The position numbers and the translations under genes are program-made. From Xanthostigma xanthostigma (lineage: Eukaryota; Arthropoda; Insecta; Raphidioptera; Raphidiidae), in assembly GCA_963575645.1 (NCBI GenBank), contig OY754467.1, positions 4,402,001 through 4,466,000 of the forward strand: a stretch of DNA of 64,000 nt, written 5' to 3'. Each line of letters opens with the position of its first letter. The stretch's first letter is position 1. Of the stretch, positions 11,001-25,600 are shown piece after piece. Under the pieces are notes generated by a model. That model worked only from the letters and a program-made list of their open reading frames with translations. It searched no databases and had not been told where the DNA came from.

Positions 11001-11213
11001 GTAAGACGTTAATATTCAAGTTTTCACTTCACCCGGCAGTCCCGGAGTGCAACCCGTCTTTTTTTTTTTATTTCTTCACGGATATACTAAACATTACTCA
11101 TTTTTCCAGCGAATTTAAAACCGTTCGTTCTTTATGTGGTTACGGACAACGACGAAGCATTGGATGTATCGAATCACGGATTTAAACTCAATTACAGACA
11201 AATACCATGCTAA
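5035..11213 (+). CDS. Secreted CUB-domain protein with N-terminal cysteine knot, paralogue 1
   Basis: Six exons: 5035-5131, 5914-6066, 6145-6275, 7371-7626, 8628-8990, 11110-11213. Every junction is GT..AG, the frame is continuous, and the product is 367 aa. Residues 1-18 are a signal peptide (hydrophobic TAVLILIFF). Residues 47-82 hold a knot of seven cysteines (CIGVC, GTC, HEC, GFC, GVCC) like the small disulfide module that precedes CUB domains in many insect proteins. From C88 on is a CUB-type module (HLNNTYFQNP.FP, TICG, SQIPC) and a second CUB-like half (APTGCLQYYTD, NYGVC, DRFCGGGF, ending in LNYRQIPC). The last exon supplies the final beta strand and the terminal Cys. No protease domain is present, so a binding or structural extracellular role is likely; the ligand is unknown. 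A diverged tandem duplicate follows at 12818. Introns 1-5 contain fold-back, Tigger-like and other MITEs. Confidence 0.88.
5244..5857. mobile_element. Long-armed fold-back element (GAGCTGGCTACGG family), copy 1
   Basis: Inverted arms of about 220 bp run inward from GAGCTGGCTACGGAG and its complement. A central AT-rich palindrome (AATTACGTTGTTATAACAACG) lies near 5590-5620. It sits inside intron 1 of CUB gene 1. The arms carry apparent 60-codon frames, which recur only because the arms do. A full copy is at 18836-19561 and a single arm at 53428-53653. Confidence 0.85.
6426..6772 (+). mobile_element. Repeat with AAGTGAAACTTTTATT end and GC-rich promoter-like core
   Basis: Begins AAGTGAAACTTTTATTCTAT, with an inverted AATAAAAGTTTCACTT near 6723-6738. 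Homology with the minus-strand copy at 52575-52920 extends to about 6772. The middle is unusually GC-rich (CGGCCGCGGAGTAGG) and has CCAATATGGCGGC, a match to the YY1 consensus. A short ATG frame near 6688 begins MDKCLQSNAYNP. It lies in intron 3 of CUB gene 1. Confidence 0.65.
7646..7931. mobile_element. pogo/Tigger-like MITE remnant
   Basis: Left end CAGTGCGACCTCGATGATCC. Multiple TCCGGATTA motifs follow, and the right part ends near GGATTATCGATTCGAG. A CAGT..ACCTCGAT.ATCCGG terminus is the hallmark of Tigger/pogo termini. It is internally decayed with no transposase. Intron 4 of CUB gene 1, 19 bp downstream of the donor. Confidence 0.55.
8048..8266. mobile_element. MITE of the GTTCCAACCTCTGCGAAC family, copy 2
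   Basis: Left TTTCAACCTCTCTGCGAAC, right end ATTCACAGAGGGGTTGGAAC. The inner arms share AGTAATATTATCGTCACAG. Its last 8 bp are the target site of the next element, which inserted exactly at its end. Confidence 0.65.
8267..8503. mobile_element. 237-bp fold-back MITE with 8-bp target duplication
   Basis: Arms CATCGAGCTTACATACCTGG and its near-complement, inner arms AAATCCGGGGTCA / TGACCCCGGATTTTT. GTTGGAAC occurs directly on both sides (8259-8266 and 8504-8511), an 8-bp duplication as made by hAT or P-type transposases. No coding capacity. Confidence 0.8.
9176..9662. mobile_element. Double-hairpin repeat, copy A
   Basis: Two adjacent fold-backs. The first pairs TTATTCAACACGCGTGAG and GGGGTCCTGCTAAATTC with TATCAGGGCCCCGATTAC and ACTCGTGCTAGTTGAATAA. 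The second pairs GTATTATGTGCGAC with CACTAGTCGCATAATAC. Copies are at 17953-18392 (inverted) and 41802-42202. No transposase; class unknown. In intron 5 of CUB gene 1. Confidence 0.7.
10048..10749. mobile_element. TA-flanked MITE (AGGAGGTTGATG family), copy 1
   Basis: Inverted ends AGGAGGTTGATGCGTTA and its partner AAACGGCTCAACCTCCT, bounded by TA on both sides (10046-10047, 10750-10751), suggesting a mariner/Tc1-type mobiliser. AT-rich non-coding interior of 702 bp. Second copy at 62169-62859. Confidence 0.75.
10795..11064. mobile_element. MITE with GAAGTGAAAACTTC end, copy 2
   Basis: Same termini and interior as 1974-2235, including the extension GTCCCGGAGTGCAACCCG. It ends about 45 bp upstream of the last exon of CUB gene 1, so it lies close to the branch-point region of that intron. 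Confidence 0.65.
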
Positions 11214-11483
11214 CAACCATTGAACTGAAGTTATTCTTCTTTCGAGTGTCGCGACACACAATTTTTTGAAGTTATATTTCTTTTGGCGCGTTATGAAAGA
11301 ATGTTGAAAGTGATTTTTTTACGATGCGCGCACACTCACTGCAACATCGAAATTAACAGGACGAAGTTGGTCGCAGAAAAAGGCTACCAACAGAATAGAG
11401 GTAGCGACCACGTTCGCATGCGCGTAACGTCTAATAGCTGCATTTATGCTAATCTCGCTGCAGTACTTTTATTATTTTGTTTC

Positions 11484-11489
11484 AATAAA
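11484..11489 (+). terminator. Polyadenylation signal of CUB gene 1
   Basis: AATAAA about 270 bp after the TAA stop at 11211-11213. The intervening sequence has no repeat and would be the 3' UTR. Confidence 0.55.
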
Positions 11490-11822
11490 TTCTTTGCATG
11501 AACATTAAAAATTAGTTTTTAATCACGTCAAAGAAGTATAACTTGTAAAGCGCGTACATAAGTACACGCGTCCGTTTTTTTAATGACTGGTTCAATTAGT
11601 AAATACAGGGTGCACCACCAAAAAAAAAATAGACAAGGAAGATACAATGAAAAGAACAGAGGGCATAGCAACTATATTAAGACATTTAAATTATTTTATA
11701 AAGTATAATAAACATACAGAGTGTCCGAAATAAAACTTACGAGTGCAACAAGAAAGACATAAACAAATGAGTTTAATTTTCATATCTATTCAACTGTTAA
11801 ATCTCTGTTGCCTTCATGATTT

Positions 11823-11876
11823 GCTATATTGTTAGTTACTATAAATATGACACTTTATAGTAACTAATAATATAGC
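11823..11876. repeat. Short inverted repeat
   Basis: GCTATATTGTTAGTTACTATAA pairs with TTATAGTAACTAATAATATAGC around a short loop. No other copies seen; it could be a tiny MITE or a chance hairpin. Confidence 0.5.
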
Positions 11877-11898
11877 AAGTTGATGCATTATATATATA

Positions 11899-12367
11899 CT
11901 AGCGTGACCTGTGCGAATTATTCGCACTAAATAAGTATAATAATTATCACCTTACAAAATTATTTTTTAAATATGATTGCAGGTATTCAATTCGTTTCTA
12001 ATTTTGCACACTGCTTATAACGTTCTTCTTTTTGTTGTAAAAGAAATATTTTACTAAAATTGTTATATAGAGGCGCAAGTAGCAAAAGCGTTGTTCTGCG
12101 TTGCCCGTCAGATGGTAGTATGCAGTATTTACAATATGATGGTCAGATGACAGATCGAAGTGTTAACGTTACGCCGTTAGATGGCAGACGTTGTTCAGAG
12201 TTTAATTAATTTTCAAAAACAATAGCAATAATAAATTTGTTAGTTGTCGATGTCAGTAGAGCAAGCAATTATCTGTAAAATGATATATAATTTATGTGGA
12301 GAAATTGTGTGGTTTTTTCTAAAAAGGGAGGCAAACATCTTAAACCTTAGCGTATTACTATATATGA
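11899..12367 (-). mobile_element. Non-autonomous Helitron, GTGCGAAT family, copy 1
   Basis: Read on the minus strand it starts TCATATATAG.. and ends with hairpin GTGCGAATAATTCGCAC, a short spacer and CTAG next to T: the TC..CTAG structure with A|T insertion typical of Helitrons. The interior carries the phrase GTCAGATGGCAG. Other copies: 36868, 54046, 58823 (minus) and 63411 (plus). No RepHel gene. Confidence 0.75.
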
Positions 12368-12817
12368 TGAAGATATATTTTTTTTTGTATCTAAATAAAA
12401 AATATATGACACTTGTGCCGCGTGACGTTAACCGCATTTGCGTGGAGAATTGTCAAATTTAAACCTTTAAGTAGCCTACCTTTGTTGTTTTTAAAGTTAT
12501 TACAAAAATTCTTTCGCCATTAATTATTTTGTAATTTTTAGGAGTAAAAGTAAGAAAAAAACAAGGGAAACTTCTTTATTACGTGTGTTCAGATTAGTTT
12601 TCGGACAATCTGTATATATTTGTAGATTTTTTTAATATGAAACAATTACGATCTGTAAATAAAAAAAATATTTCTGTGCTTGTTTTTTTATTAACAAGAT
12701 ATTCTCTTGTTTGACGAACAATTAACACTATGATGTAGATAGTTTTTATAACGGTTATTTCTAACTAGATCATTTTAGAATTACTATTCTGACTGTGATA
12801 CTAAAAAAAAAAGAAAA

Positions 12818-15800
12818 ATGACTTTTGTTGGAACTGCCTTGATTTTACTTATAATATGGGGGTTAATTGGAGGTAATGAATTAAAAAATTATTCATTGCG
12901 TCACGGAAAGTGTGAGTACTTAATATAATTGATGGATTTGAATCCGCGAATAATATAAAAAAATTCGATTTTAGTATTTCCGTTCTACAGCGTTGTCCGA
13001 TTTGAGAATTCTGTTTGTTTCGGAAAATGCAAATTGAATGGCACTTGTTATACTCGATACGAATGCAAAAAGTTTGGAGGCACTCCGTCCGGCCCTTGCG
13101 CTAAAGGTTTCGGTGTTTGCTGTATCGGTGTGTATAAAATAGTGATGTGCCGGATCGTTAAAAATGTATACCGCGGATACGGATCTGAATACGGATTTTT
13201 GGTTTCAAGATCCGCGGATATGGATCTTAACTTTCTTAGAGTAGGCGGCGGTAAATATTGCACATCGACCTTTGGAAAGAGATTATCTGTTATGGGAAAA
13301 CGTTATTGACCTCTTTAAGAGTTAACTCTCATAACAGATTGTCTCTTTCCAAAGATCGATGTGCAATATCTCATTATAAAGATAGTTGATTTAGTACCTT
13401 TGAGTTATGTACCTACTATTAGTATGGTACTCACTACGATAAATGTTTGCAATATAAAGGTCCCAAATACGATTTAAAAAAATAAAAAATAATCTGAATG
13501 GAATTTAACAGGTTTTCATTATTACCTAATCACATATATATATAAAATTTCATCTGTGAATTGAAAATTAATAAGGTAAAAGATCCGCCAAAAACTAACG
13601 GATACGGATCTTTCTTCTCCCTCGGATATCCGCGGATACGGATATCCGGCACATCACTAGTATAAAATGATAAAAAACAACAATCTAGTCACTTCTTAAT
13701 CACAACAATATCATATAATATAAATACAGGAAGGAAAAAATTATATAAATTACATCACTTCAAACTAAATAAAAAAAACAGTATCGTAGATTTGTAAAAA
13801 GAATCACTAAATTTAATATTTCTACCTTATTTATTATTAATAACATATATTTTGTTTATTCGATGCTAATCTGTTAAATACTGTTTAGAACTTTCTGTTG
13901 TCTTTAAAATGATCTCGTGTTTTAATGGGTCACTGACGCGACTGATAAAAATAAGTTTTATCTTGAATTAAAATTTTAAATGTAAAAAAGTAGTGAAAAG
14001 CATGTTAATTAATATATTAAATTATTTTTTATTAGTAATTATTGTCGTTGATGCAAATTTACTACAAACAAATAATACTAACAATGGACCTGTTCCAGCA
14101 CAAAAATCATGTGGTGAAGTAACACATTTAAATAATACTTATTTTCAAAATCCCGACTACCCTTTATCAAGCGCTGGACCTAGAAAATGCACTTTAACAA
14201 TCTTAAGATGCAATCCGAATATTTGTCAGGTATGTAGAGCGTGCTTTGTTTTCAAAAATAAAACACAGTCACGTTCTATAAGTACACGAAATACTTCTTA
14301 AATCGAAGGAATTTAGTCGTGACGATGAAAGTAATATGCATCGAATTCAATTTTTAGTTATGGATTGATTTCTTAACTATGAAATTAACCCAACCAAACC
14401 CGGACGGGCATTGCGATAGAGACGCTTTTACGGTAACCGGTGGAGCTTCGGATATCCCGACGATATGTGGGGAAAATATCAACCAACATATGTACGTTGA
14501 CTTCAACGGAAATGCTTCAATACAACTTAGTGTTAAGTTGAGTGGAAATACAGATCTCGCAAGAATTTGGAGCATAAAAACCACACAAATAGCTTGTGAC
14601 AGTCCGGAAAGAGGTACATATTTTATACAGTATGTAAACGCGTAAGGTGCACATAGGGAAATTAGCATTGGGAAAAAATACTTGGATCAGAGTTAGCCAT
14701 GACTGCATTAATTGTTATTTCTATTGAATTATCGTGGTAATCTTGAGGATTTCTATTTTATTTTGATTTATTTTTATTTTACTTGACTTTTTAATACTAA
14801 AAAGCTCTTATAAATCATTATTTTAATTTTTTTGTACAAAAATAAAACAAAAAAACAACTCCATCTGTTTGGAAACATTTCATTCAAAAATTGTCTAACT
14901 GGTATGACATATGCGCGTAGGTAAATCAGTGACCCAATGTCTTTAGGTTCAATACGAATAGGCGGAGATATTTGATCTCGCACCATATTTAAGTATTTTT
15001 GGGAATTTAATGTCCCATTAATAAAAAAAGTTCGATTATGTTGTAATAATTTGAATATTTTCTTTGGTAGTATACACATTCATTTTGCAAAAGAATATTA
15101 TCTGTCAAATTGAAAAACAAGATTTCAAGGCTCACTCTGATCCAGTCATTTTTTCCCAATGTTAATTTCCCTATGTGCACCTTACGTGTTTACATACTAT
15201 ACAGATTGTATCAAATCAAAACGGTCCATAGGACATTCTGTGTGTAAGACAGAGACGATATATAAAGATCTAAAGCAATAAGTAAGAATGAGATAAATGA
15301 TCGCTAATATAGTTACTGTGGTTACGTAAATAAATAATTACGTACACTGTAATACTTTTTACCAATTTATCAATTAAAACAACTACAAATAAATTTATTA
15401 TGTTGGCGGTTGAATTACCACCATAAAACCATTTAATTATTTGGATTTTTTCTCGAACATTATAAATAGCCATTTTATCAATAATTTCACTAGTGAATAC
15501 TGACATTTGATAAAATTGTGATTTTTACTGTAGAAAACAAAGACGATACTATCCGATTGTATAACCACAGTAACTATTAGCGATCATTTATCTCATTCTT
15601 ACTTACTGCTTTAGTGCTTTATATAATATCGTCTCTGTCTTACACACAGAATGTTCTATGGACTGTTTTGATTTGATACAATCTGTATATAACTTAAAGT
15701 GTTTGTTTGACCTTCCTTGGATTAGCCAACACAAATTTCAAAAAGTCGTTTTTCCCCAATGTCAATCGTTTGTGAATGGAAAATGATTGACGCGCACGCG

Positions 15801-17509
15801 CATAAACTATTTTTAAACTGCGCGTGCGTCTCGCATCGCTTCGATAGAAATCTTCAAAAATGAAGAAACTAACGGATGCACCCTATTTCTGAAAATTCGT
15901 TCGTTTTAGCTCCGACAGGGTGTCTCATGTATTACACCGATTTAACGGCAAGAGTAAAAAGTTTCAATTACGGATCGACTGCGAACACAGAAGTTAACCG
16001 CGAAACCGGCGCAATAGCTACGAGAGAAATGGCCAATTTAAATTACGGCGTATGCGTTTCAATGGCGCCGAATTATTGTAGTATCGAGTGGAGCAGAGAT
16101 CCGAGTGATCCGTACTCGTTTACTGTGTCGAGTGATACTGGTGGACTCGGAAGTGATGTTGTAGGGATTCCAGAAGCTGAAATACAAGGAGCCGATTGTC
16201 AAACTGACTATATTGTTATACCGAGTCCAATCGTTAATGGAAATCCGTTATCAGTCGACAGGTTTTGCGGTAACGGATTCGTAACAAAGACATGTATGTG
16301 ATTTCCGTAGACTTTTTCACTACAGTCAAAGCTGTTGCGTAACAATTTCATTCCTAACCAACGTTCTACGAGAATTTTCAAAAGCTTGAGACTAAAAAGT
16401 ACAACTTATCATTCTTCAAAATTATTTTTATGGGGAATTATAAAACGGTCCAATAAAAAAAAAATTTGGTGACTGATGATGAGATACTGTTTTAATTACA
16501 TGAGATATTAAAATAATAGTTGGGTGACTAAATAACTAAGTGAGCGACTAGAATGCCTTCGGTAATTTTGAAGCAGATATCTTCTTTTGTTTTTAATTTT
16601 AATTTTTTTTTTTTCACTTTGAGACTACAACTTAAAACTCACATTTTCATGAAGATTGAAAACCACCGCTTTTTTTATAAAGGGGTATGCGAATTGTCTC
16701 GCAGTGAAACGGGAAGGCGCAAATGTGGAGTTTTAATAAAAAACAATTCCGGGGTGAACGATAACGGGGTATGCGAATTAAATAGTTAATTGTTTGAATA
16801 GAACTGCGTTTTCTAAAAAATGTATATTTAATTGACAGTCAATTAAATATATATTTTTTAGAAAACGCAGTTCTATTCAAACAATTAACTATTAACAACT
16901 GAGTAATTTAGTCGCTCACTTAGTAATTTAGTCACCCAACTATTATTTTCTCGTCACGCGCAGTCAGTCGCTCACTTAGTAATACAGTAACTCAAATTGA
17001 TTATTTTTGTCACCCAAAATTGTAATTTACAGTAATTCGTTTAAATACTACCCTATTTTTATTGACCTTATCGTATTATTTTTATTCTCTTAGGTTTAAG
17101 TAAGTTTCGGTTCAAATAAAACATGTAAATTATACATATATATTATATTGTATCCATAGCCGAGATACTGAAAAGATTTACTTTGGTTATTTCGATCTGT
17201 CAGACTGAAAATACTAAGTTTATATTAAATACTATGCGACGGCAACTCACGGAGTTTCCCCATTCACAAAACGCAGTTGAAGAAGTTTAACTTCAAAATG
17301 TGTATATTGATAGCGGTGAAAACTCACAGCTTTGACTGTATAAAATTAATTATTACCGGACACGCAAAATTGGTAATGGACAATATTTGCATCGTTTATT
17401 TTTAGCATCTTCAAAACCATTTGTTCTGACCGTCATTACGAACGACAATGAAATCAGGGATGCAGAAAATCGCGGTTTTCAATTGATTTATACACAAGTA
17501 CCTTGCTGA
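12818..17509 (+). CDS. Secreted CUB-domain protein with N-terminal cysteine knot, paralogue 2
   Basis: Six exons: 12818-12911, 12975-13127, 14099-14229, 14358-14613, 15910-16293, 17406-17509, giving 373 aa in one continuous frame. Exons 2, 3, 4 and 6 have exactly the lengths of paralogue 1 (153, 131, 256, 104) and all intron phases match, so the genes arose by tandem duplication. Signal peptide residues 1-19 (TALILLIIWGLIG). The cysteine knot has C46, C50, C56, C62, C73, C80 and C81. The CUB modules carry NNTYFQNPDYP, TICGENINQHMYVDF, APTGCLMYYTD, NYGVC and DRFCGNGF, ending LIYTQVPC. Exon 5 is 21 bp longer than in paralogue 1, adding seven residues around GLGSDVVG. No enzyme domain; likely extracellular binding. 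Intron 2 has a hAT MITE 12 bp after the donor, and intron 4 holds two decayed transposon fragments. Confidence 0.88.
13140..13659. mobile_element. hAT MITE (TAGTGATGTGCCGG family), intact copy with 8-bp TSD
   Basis: Ends TAGTGATGTGCCGG and CCGGCACATCACTA, flanked by the direct repeat GTATAAAA (13132-13139 and 13660-13667). TAGNG-type termini plus an 8-bp duplication define hAT. The interior is a second inverted repeat built on GGATACGGAT and TCTGTTATG. Other copies: 29530-30049, 59873-60368 and the truncated 19891-20229. It lies in intron 2 of CUB gene 2. Confidence 0.9.
14645..15182 (-). mobile_element. Deleted mariner-type element with transposase remnant
   Basis: Inverted ends AGGTGCACATAGGGAAATTA, TA on both sides. 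On the minus strand, codons between 14774 and 15079 give FINGTLNSQKYLNMV and PVRQFLNEMFPNRW, matching the catalytic-core region of insect mariner/IS630-type transposases; the DDE residues themselves are lost. A non-autonomous internal-deletion derivative in intron 4 of CUB gene 2. Confidence 0.75.
15202..15685 (-). mobile_element. TA-flanked deletion derivative retaining a transposase N-terminus
   Basis: Inverted ends CAGATTGTATCAAATCAAAA, TA both sides. On the minus strand an ATG frame contains MAIYNVREKIQIIKWFYGG, like the N-terminal helix-turn-helix (DUF4817-type) of insect mariner relatives, then diverges into non-coding sequence. The sister copy at 25371-25886 shares ends but keeps a different part of the gene. 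Confidence 0.7.
16512..16948. mobile_element. Fold-back element, GTTGGGTGACTAAAT ends
   Basis: Outer arms AATAATAGTTGGGTGACTAA with inner ACTAAGTGAGCGACTA; the centre is a strong hairpin with arms TTTTCTAAAAAATGTATATT / complement at 16800-16900. The interior between the arms has two copies of GGGGTATGCGAATT. In intron 5 of CUB gene 2. Confidence 0.75.
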
Positions 17510-17579
17510 TGAATTGTAACGATTTTTGGAATAAGTCAGTGTGATGTTCCTAATAAGCTTGCCGGTTTTTTGGTAACTA

Positions 17580-17585
17580 AATAAA
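17580..17585 (+). terminator. Polyadenylation signal of CUB gene 2
   Basis: AATAAA 70 bp after the TGA stop. Lies within 25 bp of the opposing PTGES2 signal. Confidence 0.6.
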
Positions 17586-17603
17586 CGATGATTCTCGAAA
17601 TAA

Positions 17604-17609
17604 TTTATT
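17604..17609 (-). terminator. Polyadenylation signal of PTGES2
   Basis: TTTATT on plus (AATAAA on minus) 30 bp beyond the PTGES2 stop. If both hexamers are used, the two convergent transcripts overlap by a few tens of bases. Confidence 0.5.
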
Positions 17610-17638
17610 TAAATTATATTAAAAATGGACAATAAATA

Positions 17639-22452
<4,814 letters not shown>

Positions 22453-22672
22453 AATTTTAATTATTAAATACTTTTTTACGTTTTAATAAAAAAATTTAAA
22501 CACTTATTTTTAGACACGATTTACATAACCTCTTTTTCATGTGACATTACGTATGTCGCGGGCCGCCATCATTTGACAGCTTTAGTAAATATAAATGTAA
22601 GGTTATAGTGTGATGTTGTCTTTAAAAAATACATAATTTTAATTAAATTTTCCACTTAAATACTTATAAAAA
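22453..22672. promoter_or_regulatory. Divergent promoter shared by PTGES2 and VARS2
   Basis: Only 220 bp separate the two start codons. The middle (22540-22580) is GC-richer (GTCGCGGGCCGCCATCATTT) than its surroundings, which suits a TATA-less bidirectional promoter; the GCCGCCAT resembles a YY1-type motif on the minus strand. Inferred from geometry; no experimental support here. Confidence 0.6.
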
Positions 22673-25600
22673 ATGATAGTTTTACTTAGAGACCGGTTTA
22701 AGATATGTTGTGTTAAGAACTGGCGTAATTTATCAGTTATTTCTGTCAGAAGACATTTTTCTAAAAAACACAGTCAAGTTGCATCTGACAATGGTAAGCG
22801 TATTTGCGAGTAGATGGCGATATTAATTCATTTGTGTTCACTGTGGAAATTAACCCTTAACAGACGTGTAGAATTTTTATTATTTTTTCTTTTTAGGAGA
22901 TTTTCATAAAGCATATTTACCAGAACTTGTAGAGAAAGATAAATATGCAGTTTGGGAAAGTGGTAATTATTTTAAACCTAGTTTAAAATCTAAGTCAACA
23001 TTTACGATTATATTGCCGCCTCCGAATATTACCGGAAAATTACATTTGGGTCATGCTTTAACAATAGCCATACAAGATTCATTGTTGAGATGGTAAGTTT
23101 GATCGCAATACACAACCAGTAAAAGATTGGTTAGACAATATAGAGGTATTATATTGAAATGTTTTTAACAAGTTTGTACATTTAGAAAAATCTTTGACTA
23201 ACTAAAGGTGGATCAGAATATAAAAATAGATAGGCAAATTAAAAATAAACATGTGAGCCTCACGCACTTAAGTTCACCGGGGAAGTGAAACTTCTTTAGA
23301 GTTATGAATTCTTTTCATTGATGCGTTATCCATTTTGCGTTACCAAGGTTTCCCCGTTATTGAATCGTTTCCCTTTTAATGTAACAGGTATACGTAGTTT
23401 AAAAAAGCCCGCGAAAATCGTCCGTGATAAATGAATAGTGCATATTATAATCGCTAATAGTAGGTATTCGTATTTTATAATTGTTATTTATAAGTATTTA
23501 TTAATTTTTAAAATTATATATAAAGCGAGCATACATTGATTGTTTTGTCGTTACAAATAAATTATAACCTAAATCCAATATTCCGTTATATCAGGCATAA
23601 AATGCGCGGTTTTTCAACCCTTTGGGTACCAGGCACCGATCATGCCGGTATTGCTACTCAAGTCGTTGTCGAAAAGAAACTGTGGCAAGAAATGGGACAA
23701 ACTCGACACGACATTGGCCGTGAAAAGTTCATTGAATTGGTTTGGAAATGGAGAAAGGAAAAACAAGATACTATCAGCGAACAAATGAAGAAACTTGGTG
23801 CTTCTGTCGATTGGTCACGTGAGGTATTTACCATGGATCGACCGCAGTCAGAGGCAGTTAACAGAGCTTTCGTTAAATTATTCGATAACGGTAAAAAAAT
23901 TTATGGAAAAATTTCTCCGTCCGTCCGTCCGTCACAACCGATTTTCCCTGAAACTATTTGACATAAAATTTTGAAATTTAGCACCGAGATAAAATACGGT
24001 GGCCCAATCACAGACGTGAAGTATATAGAGTTGAATTTTGATTCTGGGGGTTAATTTCAGGGGGTGAAATGGGAAATTAAAAAAATTGGTTGTCTGTAAA
24101 GTCGGTTTACGGACGATAGTTTTACGTGATAACGTATTCCGTAATACATAACCTAAATTTATATAATAATTATAATAATTCGAATCTATGATATTGCATC
24201 TTTTGCTTCAAATTTAGGTTAATTTTATTTATTAAAATTACTCACCACTTATAATATAATTGTTTTTTTTTTAACTTTCTTTCTTTCGTATTTATTTTAA
24301 GTCTCAAAGATTAACTGTCATAATATTTTGAAAACAATTGTTTCACTGTTTATATAAAATTCCAAAACCTACTTACAATATTTAAGTATTTTCATACGTC
24401 AAAAAATTGATTTTTATAATGATAAAATTTGTATGAAAACGATTTTTTCGAGAGATGACACCTAGCTAAAACGATTTTTTGCCCCCCAAAATCCCTTTTC
24501 AGTAAATTTCATCCAAATCGTTAGGGCCGTTTTCGAGAAAAGCACGCACATGGTCAGGCGGAACGTTAGGAACGTTACACTTTTTCGTGCATGCAGCCGG
24601 TGTTTTATCAATTTATAAGATTGGTGATTCATCAATTTATAAGACGTTATCACGTCAAAAAAAATTTTTTTTCAAGGGTATCGTGTAGGGTATCAAATGG
24701 AAGCTTATGGAAGCACGAATATTTATTTTATTTTTAAATTATTTTTAGGGTTGGTGTATAGAGCCGACGCTCTTGTGAATTGGTCATGTGCTTTACAGTC
24801 GGCCATATCAGATATTGAAGTCGACCAGATTAATATTGAAGGTCCAACAGACATCGCAGTACCTGGCTATGATAAACCCGTTCTATTTGGAGAACTGTTC
24901 AAATTCGCTTATAAAATTTGTGATGACGGTAAATATTGAATACGATAGTTTTTTATAATGTAACTAGCGGTCTGTCCCAGTTTCACCCGGGAACGATAGA
25001 TATAATTCTGCTAAATGTATTTCGTTTGCGGCCCGGCGTCTGAACTAATAGCTTTGAGCAAATTCTACCAGATTTGCTTCTAAACTAATAGCTTTGATCG
25101 TATTCTAACAGATGTCGCTACTTGGTACTAAACCGTTTTTTTTTTGTTTGTTTCTGAACTAATAGTTCTGAGTAAATTCTGTCAGATGTCGTTACGTGTT
25201 ACTAAAACAGTTTTTTTTTGAGAAACCACCGTAATTTTGTACAAAATATTTAATAAAAGCTATCCTATAGCAAGTTGCACCAAGCAAGACACATTTACAA
25301 AATTCCATTAAAATTGGTTTAGTAGTTTCGGAGATTAGCGCGGCCAAAATTGTGACACGAGAAATTTATACAGATTGTATCAAATCAAAACGGTCCATAG
25401 AACATTCTGTGTGTAAGACAGAGACGATATTATATAAAGCACTAAAGCAGTAAGTAAGAATGAGATAAATGATCGCTAATAGTTACTGTGGTTATACAAT
25501 CTGATAGTATCGTCTTTGCTTTCTACAGTAAAAACTAAAAATCACAATTCACTAGTGAAATTATTGATAAAATGGGTATTTATTATAATCGATTAGGATA

